Positions 18,901 through 27,273 of a stretch of DNA of 64,000 bases are shown here, one piece after another; the stretch's first letter is position 1, and the number at the start of each line of letters is the position of its first letter. The notes below the pieces were generated by a model, which was not told the DNA's origin, ran no database searches, and saw only the letters and a list, made by a program, of their open reading frames with translations. Position numbers and translations under genes: made by a program. Source of the DNA: Bacteroidota bacterium (GTDB lineage: Bacteria; Bacteroidota; Bacteroidia; 2-12-FULL-35-15); contig CANIQT010000008.1 of NCBI GenBank assembly GCA_947469885.1, forward strand, positions 1 through 64,000, given 5' to 3'.

Positions 18901-20750
18901 TAATAAGTGTAACCAACGTAACGGTTAACTCTGCAACGGTTGATGTAACACCTTTTTCCACCAATGCACAGTACATGGTAACCAGCAACGGAGGAGTAAG
19001 TTTTATTGGACCTGTTTCTCTGCCTTATACATTTACAGGTTTATCGCCTTTTACTAATTATGCAATTGGTGTAAAGTTTCCAACCAACAATTGTAATAAC
19101 ACACTTTACACCACCGGCATCACCACTCAGGGCGAAGGTTGTAATGGTGTGCCTGTTACTCCTGTTATTTCGGGACCTAATGCGTTGTGCAATCTTGCCA
19201 CTGCTGTTTACACGGTTGCTCCTGTAGCAGGTGCTATTAACTACATCTGGACAGTACCTACAGGAATGACCATTACTTTGGGTCAGGGAACTACTTCCAT
19301 AAATGTTTCTATTTCGGGAGGAACAGTTACAGGCAATGTAACCTGCATGGCACATAACAACTGCGGAAACAGTGTGGCTGCAGCATTGGCTCTTTCCAAA
19401 AAACCTGCTGCACCGGGGCTTATCACTGGTCCTGCTTCGCTCTGCGGATTAACCTCAGCCACCTTTTCTATTGCCCCTGCATTTGGTGCTACTTCTTACA
19501 ACTGGACCTTGCCAAGCGGAATCACTATTACCGGAGGGCAAGGAACAACAACGATTACAGTAAACATAGCTGCCTGGACGGTAATTGGAAATGTATCAGT
19601 TACTGCCGGAAATGGTTGCGGAACAAGTGCTGCACGCACTTTGGCAATAACCAAAAAACCGGGTTCTACCGGACTTGTTAACGGAACTGCCTCTGTTTGC
19701 GGACAAGCTCAGGCAACTTTTACCATAGCTCAGATGGTTGGAGCCTCCGGTTATAACTGGACATTGCCCACAGGAATGACTTTATTTTCCGGTTCCGGAA
19801 CTACTTCAATTACAGTAAACATCGCAACCACCTTTGTTTCCGGAAACATAAGTGTAGCAGCAGTTAATGCCTGTGGCAACGGACCTGTAACCACGCAACT
19901 TGTAACCGCAAATGTACCTCCTGTTCCTGTTTCCATTTCCGGACCATTAAACGTTTGCGGTATTACTTCTGCTACCTATTCAACCCCTACCCAGGCTGGC
20001 GCAACAGGGCATCTGTGGACAATAACCGGAACAGGAAACTCGATAGTTGGTTCCAACACAGGTTTAACTGTTAATTGTATTTTATCGGGCACATCAGCCG
20101 GCACCATCTCCTGCAGGGGTACAAACGCCTGTGGCAGCGGTTTGACACGCACATTAAATCTTACCATTGCAGCGGTTCAACCTGCAGCCATCATCGGACC
20201 AACCAATACATGTGGTATGTCAACAGCCGCTTTTTCAGTGCCATCGCTGGGTACAGGATATACTTATAACTGGACACTGCCTGCATTTGTTACCTGGCCA
20301 GGGGCAATAGTTCAAACATCCAATGCAATTACTGTCAACATTAGTGGAAACACAGGCACCATTCAATCGAGTGGAGGTACTTTAAAAGTAAGTTCAACCA
20401 ACAGTTGCGGACAAACCAGCGCACTGAGAACAATGGCACTTACTCGCTGTGCCGACCCGGTGGCAATGAATAACGGTGATGAAAATATGGAAAATGAAAT
20501 TGCTATTTATCCGAATCCTTTCACAAATCAATTTCAAATTTCAAATTTCAAATCTCAGATTTCAGATGTGATGCTTTATAATTTGTTAGGAGAAATAGTT
20601 TTTCAGTCAACCATCAATAGTCATCCTGAGCTTGTCGAAGGACAGCAATCAACCATTAATATAGATGTAAGCAATTTTGCAAAAGGAATTTATTTTATAC
20701 AAATGAATACTGAACAGGGAATAGTGAGCAGAAAAATAATTAAAGAGTAG
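15969..20750 (+). CDS. Giant T9SS surface protein with WD-like, YVTN and PKD-like repeats
   Basis: 1593 residues. The signal peptide ends near residue 32 (MNAQ). Residues about 35-480 are eight repeats of about 57 residues (SDGSGGAIITWxDxR ... DIYAQRINASGxVQW). Then an Ig-like segment, a calcium-loop-like MDADNDGYYVG motif, YVTN/NHL-type 42-residue propeller repeats (TPDGSKVYVSNxNxNTVSxINTATNTV), a second DxDGDGFGN motif, an FN3-like piece, about six PKD-like repeats (SYNWTLPSGITIT...), and a T9SS sorting domain (IAIYPNPFTNQF, end KIIKE). Likely a large surface or adhesion protein. Two inserted low-complexity words occur in the sorting domain: QISNFKSQIS, and SHPELVEG encoded by a REP-like element at 20622. 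Confidence 0.88.
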   Translation: MKNKTTTAKLVRIIAACAVILIISMMPKQMNAQWSTNPALNTAICTASGEQQAQSAISDGLGGAIIVWEDSRNGSNYDIYVQRINASGIVQWTANGVAVCTSTNNQLNPKIVSDGSGGAIITWFDGRNGNDDIYAQRINTAGQVQWNSNGIGICTAAGNQQNPTIASDGSGGAIITWYDLRNGIDDNIYAQSINSTGIVQWTANGVAICVSTNTQYYPIIVSDGSGGAIITWQDQRSSFYDIYAQRINASGVVQWQTNGVGICTATSVQMLPKITSDNAGGAIITWQDSRLGTNIYDIYAQCINANGIVQWTANGVVICAASGNQTSPNLISDGSGGAIIAWQDLRNGNYDVYTQRLNASGTILWTTNGVAICTSINSQPAPTLVSNGFGGAIITWYDGRNNNNYYDIYAQCINASGVVQWTTDGVAISISATHKLYPIIVSDGSGGAIIVWYQGVDSFILGANAPYWDIYAQKIYSNGTLCASVLPAYTPICYPASTTNCGTQSTTISFAGGPLNGATSWQWYSGTCGGTPVGTGTSITVSPTVTTNYYVRGEGGCIPPGGCGGATIIVNPLQTWYMDADNDGYYVGSPVTSCTSPGAGYNTTATVAGDCNDNNPLHTTSCCDLKAYINRSGFLDVVDLATNTVESTISGLSGGGKGIAFSPDGSHVYLTTQNGNSVDVVNTSTNTLTTSIAVGNYSLGIAVTPNGSKAYVANYQSANVSVINTTTNTVSATIPVGNHPFGVVVSPDGSKVYVTNEFSNTISVINTATDNVTATIAIGGNYLMSPRGIAVTPDGSKLYFTSFNGGFVSAVNTSTNTISTTLTVGGSPEGIVVTPDGSKVYVSNTNGNTVSAINTATNTVSATVAVGGASQGLSVSSDGNFVYVVVNGTATLAVINAAANTISTNVVLPSYPSANFGNFIGCVTPCTPVTWYQDLDGDGFGNANVTLSACLQPTGYVADNTDCMDLNGEVHTLASSLVISVTNVTVNSATVDVTPFSTNAQYMVTSNGGVSFIGPVSLPYTFTGLSPFTNYAIGVKFPTNNCNNTLYTTGITTQGEGCNGVPVTPVISGPNALCNLATAVYTVAPVAGAINYIWTVPTGMTITLGQGTTSINVSISGGTVTGNVTCMAHNNCGNSVAAALALSKKPAAPGLITGPASLCGLTSATFSIAPAFGATSYNWTLPSGITITGGQGTTTITVNIAAWTVIGNVSVTAGNGCGTSAARTLAITKKPGSTGLVNGTASVCGQAQATFTIAQMVGASGYNWTLPTGMTLFSGSGTTSITVNIATTFVSGNISVAAVNACGNGPVTTQLVTANVPPVPVSISGPLNVCGITSATYSTPTQAGATGHLWTITGTGNSIVGSNTGLTVNCILSGTSAGTISCRGTNACGSGLTRTLNLTIAAVQPAAIIGPTNTCGMSTAAFSVPSLGTGYTYNWTLPAFVTWPGAIVQTSNAITVNISGNTGTIQSSGGTLKVSSTNSCGQTSALRTMALTRCADPVAMNNGDENMENEIAIYPNPFTNQFQISNFKSQISDVMLYNLLGEIVFQSTINSHPELVEGQQSTINIDVSNFAKGIYFIQMNTEQGIVSRKIIKE
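20622..20642 (+). repeat. REP-like word encoding HPELVEG inside a T9SS domain
   Basis: CATCCTGAGCTTGTCGAAGG is the TGAGCYTGTCGAA core of the dispersed palindromes, here in frame within the sorting domain of the 1593-residue protein. It interrupts an otherwise ordinary CTD. Confidence 0.6.
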
Positions 20751-20786
20751 AAAAATTCGTAAAATGCAGATTATAGGGTGATTACT

Positions 20787-21060
20787 AATTGGGGGGTGAG
20801 GCAAACCGACCGGTTTGGTGTTACCTTAAACAGAAGGGTAAGCCAAATCGAGTAGTTTGGCTTATCTCCTAACTCTGGGAAGAGAGAAACCGACCGGTTG
20901 GGTTAATCTCCTAACTTGGTGGCGAGAGAAACCGATCGGTTTGACGAACCCCCTAACTGCGGGATGAGAATAACCGACCAGTTGGGCTAATCTCCTAACT
21001 TGTGGGGAAGAGAAACCGATCGGTTTGACGAACCTCGTTAATTAAGGTAAGGTTAAACCG
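20787..21060. repeat. 42-nt array with palindromic cores, 6 units plus partial
   Basis: Units begin at about 20787, 20828, 20871, 20913, 20955, 20997 and 21040; three intervals are exactly 42 nt. Each carries a palindromic core related to AAACCGATCGGTTT. AACCGATCGGTT is a perfect 12-bp palindrome at 20930 and 21014, 84 nt apart. One unit has a compensated variant, AAGCCAAA...TTTGGCTT. The inter-core part is CTAACT-n-GGGannAGAG. No frame is convincing; the array fills the gap between convergent genes. Confidence 0.85.
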
Positions 21061-21111
21061 AAGAAAGAAGGTTATGAAGATATTATCAGTATTTTCAACA
21101 ACAACTCAAAC

Positions 21112-21150
21112 AAAAATCCCGCTCTTCTTTTTGAAGAACGGGATTTTTTT
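21112..21150. terminator. Bidirectional terminator
   Basis: AAAAATCCCGCTCTTC and GAAGAACGGGATTTTTTT form a hairpin with A-run and T-run on either side, between convergent genes. Near-identical hairpins occur at 29497, 29609 and 29893. Confidence 0.8.
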
Positions 21151-21197
21151 ATTGGAACACCCAATGACTAATGACTAATGACTAATGAACCAATGAC

Positions 21198-22073
21198 CTA
21201 TTCCGTTTCGCTATTAAAAGTCCCTTCGGTGATATATACATTGTTTTTATAAAAATAAACCGCACCCCAGTTGTACTCTTCTTTTTTATAAACAATATCT
21301 TCTTTGTTAATGGTCACTGTCACCAAAGTTGTTTTTTTACGGTCGTCTTGAAATATTTTTTCGACCATACTTTTTTCAATTTTCTTTTCAGGAATCACCG
21401 GAGGCGTTTCCTTTTTCTTAGGTGGAGGTGGCGGTTCATGTAACACTTCCGGTTGTTTTATTTCAATCGGAATAGGATTACTCACTACCTTTTCTTTTTC
21501 CTTTGGAGGAGGAGGAGGAGGAGGAGGTGGTGGTGGCGCTACTTCCTTTGGCGCAGGCACAGCTTGCTCGGTAGCTTGTTTCTGCATTTCCAAAGCGGTG
21601 TTGGCGTAATTTTTATCGTAATCAAAATCACCCAGTTCGATGTTGTACTGTATTCGCCCAACGGGCTGAGAAAAAGTAATAATTTTATCTTCTGGCTGAG
21701 GAAATATTTCTACCTCACATTTGAATTTCCGGAACTCATCAGCAGCCCTTCCGTTTGGTACATTTGTATTAAAAGTAACTGTTTTAGTGATGTATCCCAT
21801 TTTCGAGCAGGTCACCGTATATTGTGCGCCCAAATCCAATTCAACACTTTTTACACTTCCATCAGGATCAATCACTTTAAACGGAGAGCCATTTTTGGTA
21901 ATGCTAATCAGTGCATTTTTATAATTTCCTGAGTTAACCGATAGTTTAAAGCGAACAGTAAATTTTTCTTCGTTTTGAGAAGCAGAAGAAAGATACGAAA
22001 ATAGTCCGAAAAACATAAGCACCCAGGGGGTGAAATTTTTCCGAATGCTTTTATTTGTGATGTGATTATCCAT
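21198..22073 (-). CDS. Exported proline-rich protein with PEGA-like domain
   Basis: 291 residues from the ATG at 22073; a TTG 14 codons upstream is less likely. A membrane-anchor or signal segment (FTPWVLMFFGLFSYLSSASQ) is followed by a PEGA/carboxypeptidase-regulatory-like sandwich (ALISITKNGSPFKVID ... YTVTCSKMGYITKTVTF), a 40-residue linker, then an 11-proline run, a second PPPPP run with Lys/Glu, and a basic C-terminal domain ending NWGAVYFYKNNVYITEG. The proline stretches suggest a rigid span across the periplasm. Similar layouts occur in Bacteroidota envelope proteins of unknown function. Convergent with the 1593-residue gene. Confidence 0.75.
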   Translation of the reverse strand: MDNHITNKSIRKNFTPWVLMFFGLFSYLSSASQNEEKFTVRFKLSVNSGNYKNALISITKNGSPFKVIDPDGSVKSVELDLGAQYTVTCSKMGYITKTVTFNTNVPNGRAADEFRKFKCEVEIFPQPEDKIITFSQPVGRIQYNIELGDFDYDKNYANTALEMQKQATEQAVPAPKEVAPPPPPPPPPPPKEKEKVVSNPIPIEIKQPEVLHEPPPPPKKKETPPVIPEKKIEKSMVEKIFQDDRKKTTLVTVTINKEDIVYKKEEYNWGAVYFYKNNVYITEGTFNSETE

Positions 22074-22181
22074 AATATGAGTACAAAAATAAATTAAATT
22101 TTTAATAAATCGCAATGTTATCTTTTATAGTTTAAATTTGTCAATCTAAATTTTGTTGAGATAACAACTAAAATAAAATAA

Positions 22182-23543
22182 ATGTTGTATGCCTTTTTAA
22201 AGATGCTGATGCGAATAACTGTGAGAATGTTTTTTCATTCCATCGTTATCCGCAACAAAGATTTGATTCCTGAAAAGGGACCATTGTTGGTGTTGGCAAA
22301 TCATCCGAGCACGTTTATGGACCCGATAGTTGTTGCTACTATTCTCGACCGGAAAGTTTTTTTTCTGGGTAAGGGAGAATTATTTAAAAGCAAATTTGCA
22401 AAATGGTTGTTACCCAAATTTAATGTTATACCTGTATATCGCAAGCAAGACGACCCTTCGCAGATGAGCAAAAACGAAGAAACATTCATTAAATGTTACG
22501 ACCATCTCGAAAACAATGGAGCTATACTCATGTTTCCCGAAGGCATTAGTATTACTGAAAGAAAATTACATCCTATCAAAACTGGTGCAGCCCGAATAGT
22601 ATTGGGTGCCGAGGCAAGAAATAATTTTCAATTGGGAGTACATATTGTAAACATTGGCTTGAATTATGCCGACCCACATCGTTTCAATCGCGATTTATTT
22701 ATCAATATTCATAAACCCATTCGTGTAGATGATTACAAAGAAGAATTTGAGAAAGATAGTTTTGAAGGAGCAAAAAATTTGACTGCCGAAATAACCCGCC
22801 AACTCGAAAATTTAATTATTGCCATTGAAGATGACAAAACAGACCAATTGGTAAATGCGATTGAAACACTATACAAATCAAATCTTTCGGAAGAAAGAGG
22901 AATTGGCAAAAATCAAAAAGATGCTGAATTTATTATCACCAAAAATATAATTGAATCGGTTAATTATTTTATTCAGCACGATGCAAACAGAGTGGAAACA
23001 ATTCGTTTGCAGATCCAATCTTATTTTTACAGATTAAATGATTTAGGATTAAACGACAGTGATATTGCTCCAAAAAATAAAAACAAATCATTTTTCGGAA
23101 ATGCTTTTGCAGCAATACTTATTATACTTTTAGGAGCACCTTTTTATTTATACGGTTTGATAAATAATTTTTTGCCCTTCGAAATTCCCGGATGGATAGC
23201 AGGCAAAATAAGCAAAAAAACAGAATTCAGAGGGGCCATTGGAATGGTTGGTGGTATGTTCACTTTTCTTATCTTTTATACGGTACAAATAGTTTTGGTT
23301 TGGAAATTCACGCATCTACAATGGCTTACGATGGGTTATGCCATCAGTCTCCCGCTTAGCGGTTTATTTGCTTATTGGTATTATTCAACTGTAAAACTGT
23401 ACCGCACCAAATGGATGTTGATGATGTTGTTCTACAAAAAAAGCGTACTCATTTCGGGTTTAATTACCGAGCGCGAACAAATAATTGCCGAGTTCGATAA
23501 AGCCAAAAACGAGTACGCTCATTTGGTAGCTAACCGAAAATAA
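22182..23543 (+). CDS. 1-acylglycerol-3-phosphate acyltransferase-like (PlsC family) membrane protein
   Basis: 453 residues. Acyltransferase motif I is NHPSTFMDP, the H-x5-D variant common in this Bacteroidota subfamily, and motif III is FPEGISI. The substrate-loop region EKGPLLVLANHP precedes. The C-terminal third (about 300-410) has two to four membrane helices (AFAAILIILLGAPFYLYGLI, GMFTFLIFYTVQIVLVW). The protein is longer than plain PlsC (about 250), with a helical linker between. It probably acylates lysophosphatidate or a related lipid at the inner membrane. A TAAATTTG box at 22133-22140 could be the promoter. It ends one base before a convergent gene. Confidence 0.88.
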   Translation: MLYAFLKMLMRITVRMFFHSIVIRNKDLIPEKGPLLVLANHPSTFMDPIVVATILDRKVFFLGKGELFKSKFAKWLLPKFNVIPVYRKQDDPSQMSKNEETFIKCYDHLENNGAILMFPEGISITERKLHPIKTGAARIVLGAEARNNFQLGVHIVNIGLNYADPHRFNRDLFINIHKPIRVDDYKEEFEKDSFEGAKNLTAEITRQLENLIIAIEDDKTDQLVNAIETLYKSNLSEERGIGKNQKDAEFIITKNIIESVNYFIQHDANRVETIRLQIQSYFYRLNDLGLNDSDIAPKNKNKSFFGNAFAAILIILLGAPFYLYGLINNFLPFEIPGWIAGKISKKTEFRGAIGMVGGMFTFLIFYTVQIVLVWKFTHLQWLTMGYAISLPLSGLFAYWYYSTVKLYRTKWMLMMLFYKKSVLISGLITEREQIIAEFDKAKNEYAHLVANRK

Positions 23544-23930
23544 CTACATCCAAGCAGAAAGGAACTTATTAAATTCCTGTTTCAATTCTGAATAAATTTT
23601 TCTGAAGATGTCCATTTTTTCGTGCATCGAATCATGGTCTGGAAACAACTTATGGTCGATAGCAACGGGATGATTTTTGGCATATTTGGCCAACCATTGT
23701 TCATGTTCATTTACTCTGTGCGATAAAATATCCAGTTGTTCTTTTTGAATAATAAACTGATTTTGAAAATGCTCTACTTGTTTTCGGACATCTTCACTTG
23801 TGTTTTTAATTGCAACCTCTGCCAATCTTTTTTGATAAATTTTTAATTCATCGACATAAAATTTTGCTTCGCTTGTCCATAACTGATGCTCAAAATGTAA
23901 GTCATCAATGTGTTTCATTTTTGTTGTCAT
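23544..23930 (-). CDS. Coiled-coil hypothetical protein
   Basis: 128 residues, ATG at 23930, no signal peptide. Almost entirely helical with heptad-like spacing (DLHFEHQLWTSEAKFYVDEL, EDVRKQVEHFQNQFIIQKEQ) and a histidine/aspartate patch (HPVAIDHKLFPDHDSMHEKM) that could bind a metal. I do not recognise a named family, though the composition is like small Bacteroidota coiled-coil proteins. Its stop abuts the stop of the acyltransferase. Confidence 0.7.
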   Translation of the reverse strand: MTTKMKHIDDLHFEHQLWTSEAKFYVDELKIYQKRLAEVAIKNTSEDVRKQVEHFQNQFIIQKEQLDILSHRVNEHEQWLAKYAKNHPVAIDHKLFPDHDSMHEKMDIFRKIYSELKQEFNKFLSAWM

Positions 23931-24105
23931 ATTTTTTTGTTTTAATAATTATGACACAAATTTACTTCATATAAACGAATAAAAATTATGATAAAAATCA
24001 TATTACTTTTTTCAGTTGTTATTTTTAGATGTTAATATCAATTTAAGAAACAACTAATTGTTTACACATTTATATTTAATTTCGTTTCTCATTACAACTT
24101 ATAAA

Positions 24106-25566
24106 ATGGTAAAAAAAGCAAGTGTACTTCTTTTCTATATTCTTCCTTCAGTTTTGTTTTCTCAAAGCAATAAAAAGCTAAAAGAAGAAACAGAAAAACT
24201 AAACTCAGACAAAGCGATGAAACATGCTGTGTGGAGCATTTGCGTGATGCCTGCTAAAAAAGACACTGTTGTATACGAATACAACAGTGCTGTTAGTTTA
24301 ATTCCTGCAAGTACTATGAAAGTAGCAACCACAGGAGCCGCACTTTCATTACTTGGAAAAGATTTTAAGTTTGAAACAAAAATAAAATACGATGGCTCTT
24401 TCGATTCCATCGCTGGAACAATTAAGGGAAACATCTTTATCATTGGTGGTGGCGATCCTACACTAGAATCTACTTATTTTAAAAAAGAAAATGATACCGC
24501 CACCATTTTAGATAAGTGGGCAGCCAAACTAAAAGCAAAAGGAATAAAAAGAATTACTGGTGGTATTGTTGGCGATGGTTCCATTTTTTCTTACAACATT
24601 ACTCCCGCCCAATGGATATGGGGAGATATGGGAAATTATTATGGCGCAGGAGCAAGTGGTTTGTGTTATAAGGATAATAAATATACTGTTTATTTTAATT
24701 CCGGAAACGCAGGTACCAAAGCAAAGATTGTAAAAATATCGGAAGTAAATAATGATTTTTGGATAAAAGATTCAGTGATAGCGCAAGGCACCGAAGATGA
24801 TGCTTACATTTATGGTGCACCTTATTCGTCCTATCATAAAATGGAAGGAACCATTCCTCCCAACAAAATAAATTACGAAGTAGATGGTTCTATTTCCGAT
24901 CCTGAAAAATTTTGTGCAGAGCAATTCAGAAAAGCAATAGTAAGAGCTGGAATAATAGTGGAAGGAGGAGTTCAATCTCAAAAGGAAATTTCTGAAAACA
25001 AACTTCGTCCACAATTACCCAAAAAATTAATGTTCACAAATTACTCACCGTCTCTCGATTCAATTATTCACCTTACCAATTTAAAAAGCATCAATCTTTT
25101 TGCTGAATGTATTTTAAATTTCCTTAGCTATAAAAAATCAGGATATGGAAACGAAACAGAAGGAACAGAAATAGTTACTGACTTTTGGAAAAACAAAGGA
25201 GTAGATGTTTCTGGTTTTTTTATGAACGATGGTTGTGGGTTGGCTCGAGCAAATGTAATTACCACCCAAACTCAAACTCAGATGTTGAGAGTGATGGCAA
25301 AAGATAAAAACTTCAATTCGTTTTATAACTCATTGCCAGTGGCAGGCAAATCGGGCTCATTAGGCGGGATGTGTGTGGGCACTTTTGCTGAAAATAATTT
25401 ACATGCCAAGAGTGGTTACATGAATCGGGCGAGAGGATATGCCGGTTATGTAAAAAATAAAAAAGGAGAAATACTTTGTTTTTCGTTACTTGCAAATAAT
25501 TACGAGTGCACTCCAACAGAAATGAAAAGGAAACTGGAGAAATTGCTGGTGGCTATAGTGGAATAA
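24106..25566 (+). CDS. dacB: D-alanyl-D-alanine carboxypeptidase/endopeptidase (PBP4, S13)
   Basis: 486 residues from the ATG at 24106; the frame is also open to a TTG at 24058, but the signal peptide (MVKKASVLLFYILPSVLFSQ) favours the ATG. The acyl-enzyme motif PASTMK gives Ser69 and Lys72. The SxN-type motif is SINLFAE, and KSG (AGKSGSLGGM) stands for the KTG box, as in other S13 enzymes. The large insert between SxxK and SxN, typical of PBP4, is present. It trims or opens peptidoglycan cross-links in the periplasm. The neighbours are unrelated. Confidence 0.93.
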   Translation: MVKKASVLLFYILPSVLFSQSNKKLKEETEKLNSDKAMKHAVWSICVMPAKKDTVVYEYNSAVSLIPASTMKVATTGAALSLLGKDFKFETKIKYDGSFDSIAGTIKGNIFIIGGGDPTLESTYFKKENDTATILDKWAAKLKAKGIKRITGGIVGDGSIFSYNITPAQWIWGDMGNYYGAGASGLCYKDNKYTVYFNSGNAGTKAKIVKISEVNNDFWIKDSVIAQGTEDDAYIYGAPYSSYHKMEGTIPPNKINYEVDGSISDPEKFCAEQFRKAIVRAGIIVEGGVQSQKEISENKLRPQLPKKLMFTNYSPSLDSIIHLTNLKSINLFAECILNFLSYKKSGYGNETEGTEIVTDFWKNKGVDVSGFFMNDGCGLARANVITTQTQTQMLRVMAKDKNFNSFYNSLPVAGKSGSLGGMCVGTFAENNLHAKSGYMNRARGYAGYVKNKKGEILCFSLLANNYECTPTEMKRKLEKLLVAIVE

Positions 25567-25643
25567 AAAAGTTGCCACAAATTCGCAGATATTTGGGAAT
25601 AAAATTAATTATTTCAATCCGTGAATCTGTGGCATTTTACTTT

Positions 25644-26030
25644 TTAAAACGGCAAATCGTCTTCTTGCGAACTTGCAGTAAATGTTTCAGAAATTACTTC
25701 AGAAGTCGAATTACTTGAATTGTTGTTTGATGGAGCTGCCTGTGATGACGATGCATTCGCACCCTCAAGTCTCGATGCATCAAGAGAATTAAAATACTTA
25801 ACCTCTCCCGAAGGACTTGTCCATTCGCGACCGCGCAAATTAAAATGCACTTTTACCTCTTGACCAAGTTGATATGGATCAAGTAAACTGCATTTATCCT
25901 GCGATAATTGAAAAGAAATGTGTTGAGGATATTGTGATGAGTTATCCGTAATCACAAAATCTCTTTTAGTGAATTTTTCTGAAACCTTTGTGGTTTCACC
26001 TTTTACTTTTAATGTTCCTGTTACGTCCAT
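25644..26030 (-). CDS. DUF3127 protein with SSB-like acidic tail
   Basis: 128 residues. Residues 1-85 form the DUF3127 beta-barrel-type domain (MDVTGTLKVKGETTKVSEKF ... REWTSPSGEVKYFNSLDASR), which is thought to be OB-fold-like. A Ser/Asn/Ala-rich linker (90-120) leads to a final DDLPF. That arrangement (OB-like domain, flexible linker, DDLPF tip) copies single-stranded DNA-binding protein, whose acidic tip recruits repair and replication partners. I infer ssDNA-related binding. Start at ATG 26030. It is followed upstream by a flavin reductase gene on the same strand. Confidence 0.85.
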   Translation of the reverse strand: MDVTGTLKVKGETTKVSEKFTKRDFVITDNSSQYPQHISFQLSQDKCSLLDPYQLGQEVKVHFNLRGREWTSPSGEVKYFNSLDASRLEGANASSSQAAPSNNNSSNSTSEVISETFTASSQEDDLPF

Positions 26031-26079
26031 TGTTGTTAGTGTTGGTTAATTATTAGTTATTTGTTATTAATTGTTTGTT

Positions 26080-26976
26080 TTAGTTGTGCATTGATAATAA
26101 CACTTTCCATGCTTCTTCCACTTTGTTGTTTACCAACAATCCTTTAGCTATGTGCTGCAAGTGCTCTTCCAGTTTAACCAAGTTTGTTCCGTACATTTCA
26201 AATGCCTCATTAATAGCACCTGAATTCTTGTAAGCCATTATTTCAGCATTATCAGGCAGCTTTTCGATATTACCTAACTGACCCAAATTATTTCCTGTTA
26301 AAACTTTTGAGTTGCGAATGTAAGAAGGAATTTTATCAATTCCAATTCCGATAAGGTGATTGGGTTTAGCCAATTCGAACAACGAATCGCCACTAGCCCT
26401 GCTGTACCAGCTTCCACCCATTCGGGCAACTAAATCAATTTTGTGTGGGTCAATGTGGTTGTTGCTATTCAATACACTTTCGCTGATATGCAACAACACG
26501 ATATCGCAGATAATTAGATTTCCTGCACCTCCCTCTTCGCCCAATTCTATTACTTGTTTTACTTTACATTCCAACTGTGCAGGCGATTCTTTTACCCGGA
26601 ATGGTTTTACCATTTCTGACGGAATAGCAGTAAACCCAGCTTTTTCAAACTCATTTACTCCTTTGGCATATTCTGTACTTGCCAAAGAAGTTTGCTGCAC
26701 CATATCGTAATTCACCACATTAATAACCACTTCGGGCACCTCTTTAATATTTTCGTACGTGTGCTTGTTGTGCCCTGTTCGTCCGCTGCGATTAGGTGCA
26801 AATATGGCAATAGGTGGATTAGCGCTAAATACATTAAAAAAACTAAAAGGGGCCAGATTTGGATTTCCATCTTTATCCACCGTGCTTGCAAACGCAATAG
26901 GACGGGGAGCTACAGCCCCCAGCAAATAACTATGGAATTCTGAAACCTTTACTTCTTTTGGATTAATAGTTAGCAT
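26080..26976 (-). CDS. Flavin reductase-like (FMN-binding split barrel) protein
   Basis: 298 residues, cytoplasmic. Core signatures are the N-terminal LLGAVAPRPIAFASTVDKDG (FMN phosphate-binding), NLAPFSFFNVFSANPP and RTGHNKHTYENI, followed by the usual split-barrel strands. A C-terminal helical extension (about 200-298) is typical of the Bacteroidota version. It likely binds FMN and supplies reduced flavin or acts on a small substrate. Start at ATG 26976. Same strand as the DUF3127 gene with a 49-bp gap, so cotranscription is possible. Confidence 0.9.
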   Translation of the reverse strand: MLTINPKEVKVSEFHSYLLGAVAPRPIAFASTVDKDGNPNLAPFSFFNVFSANPPIAIFAPNRSGRTGHNKHTYENIKEVPEVVINVVNYDMVQQTSLASTEYAKGVNEFEKAGFTAIPSEMVKPFRVKESPAQLECKVKQVIELGEEGGAGNLIICDIVLLHISESVLNSNNHIDPHKIDLVARMGGSWYSRASGDSLFELAKPNHLIGIGIDKIPSYIRNSKVLTGNNLGQLGNIEKLPDNAEIMAYKNSGAINEAFEMYGTNLVKLEEHLQHIAKGLLVNNKVEEAWKVLLSMHN

Positions 26977-27273
26977 ATATAATGTTTGGACGACAAAAGT
27001 AATAATAAATGAAGCGAAAGTTGAAGAAGTTTTTAACAGGCGAGAAATTGAAATTAAAGATTTCTTGCCTCCTCTTTAAATTATGAGTTGATAAAATAAA
27101 AAGTTTGATTAGTTTTGATGAATAAAATGCAACGACTTTCAATTGGGGAATTGTTGCCTTTAAGTATAACTTAACTTAACAACAAATAAAATGATTTAAC
27201 ATAAATAAAGTACTTCATCCAATTGTAAGTTTATTTTCATATTTTTGACAAATAAATTTTAAAAATTATTCCT

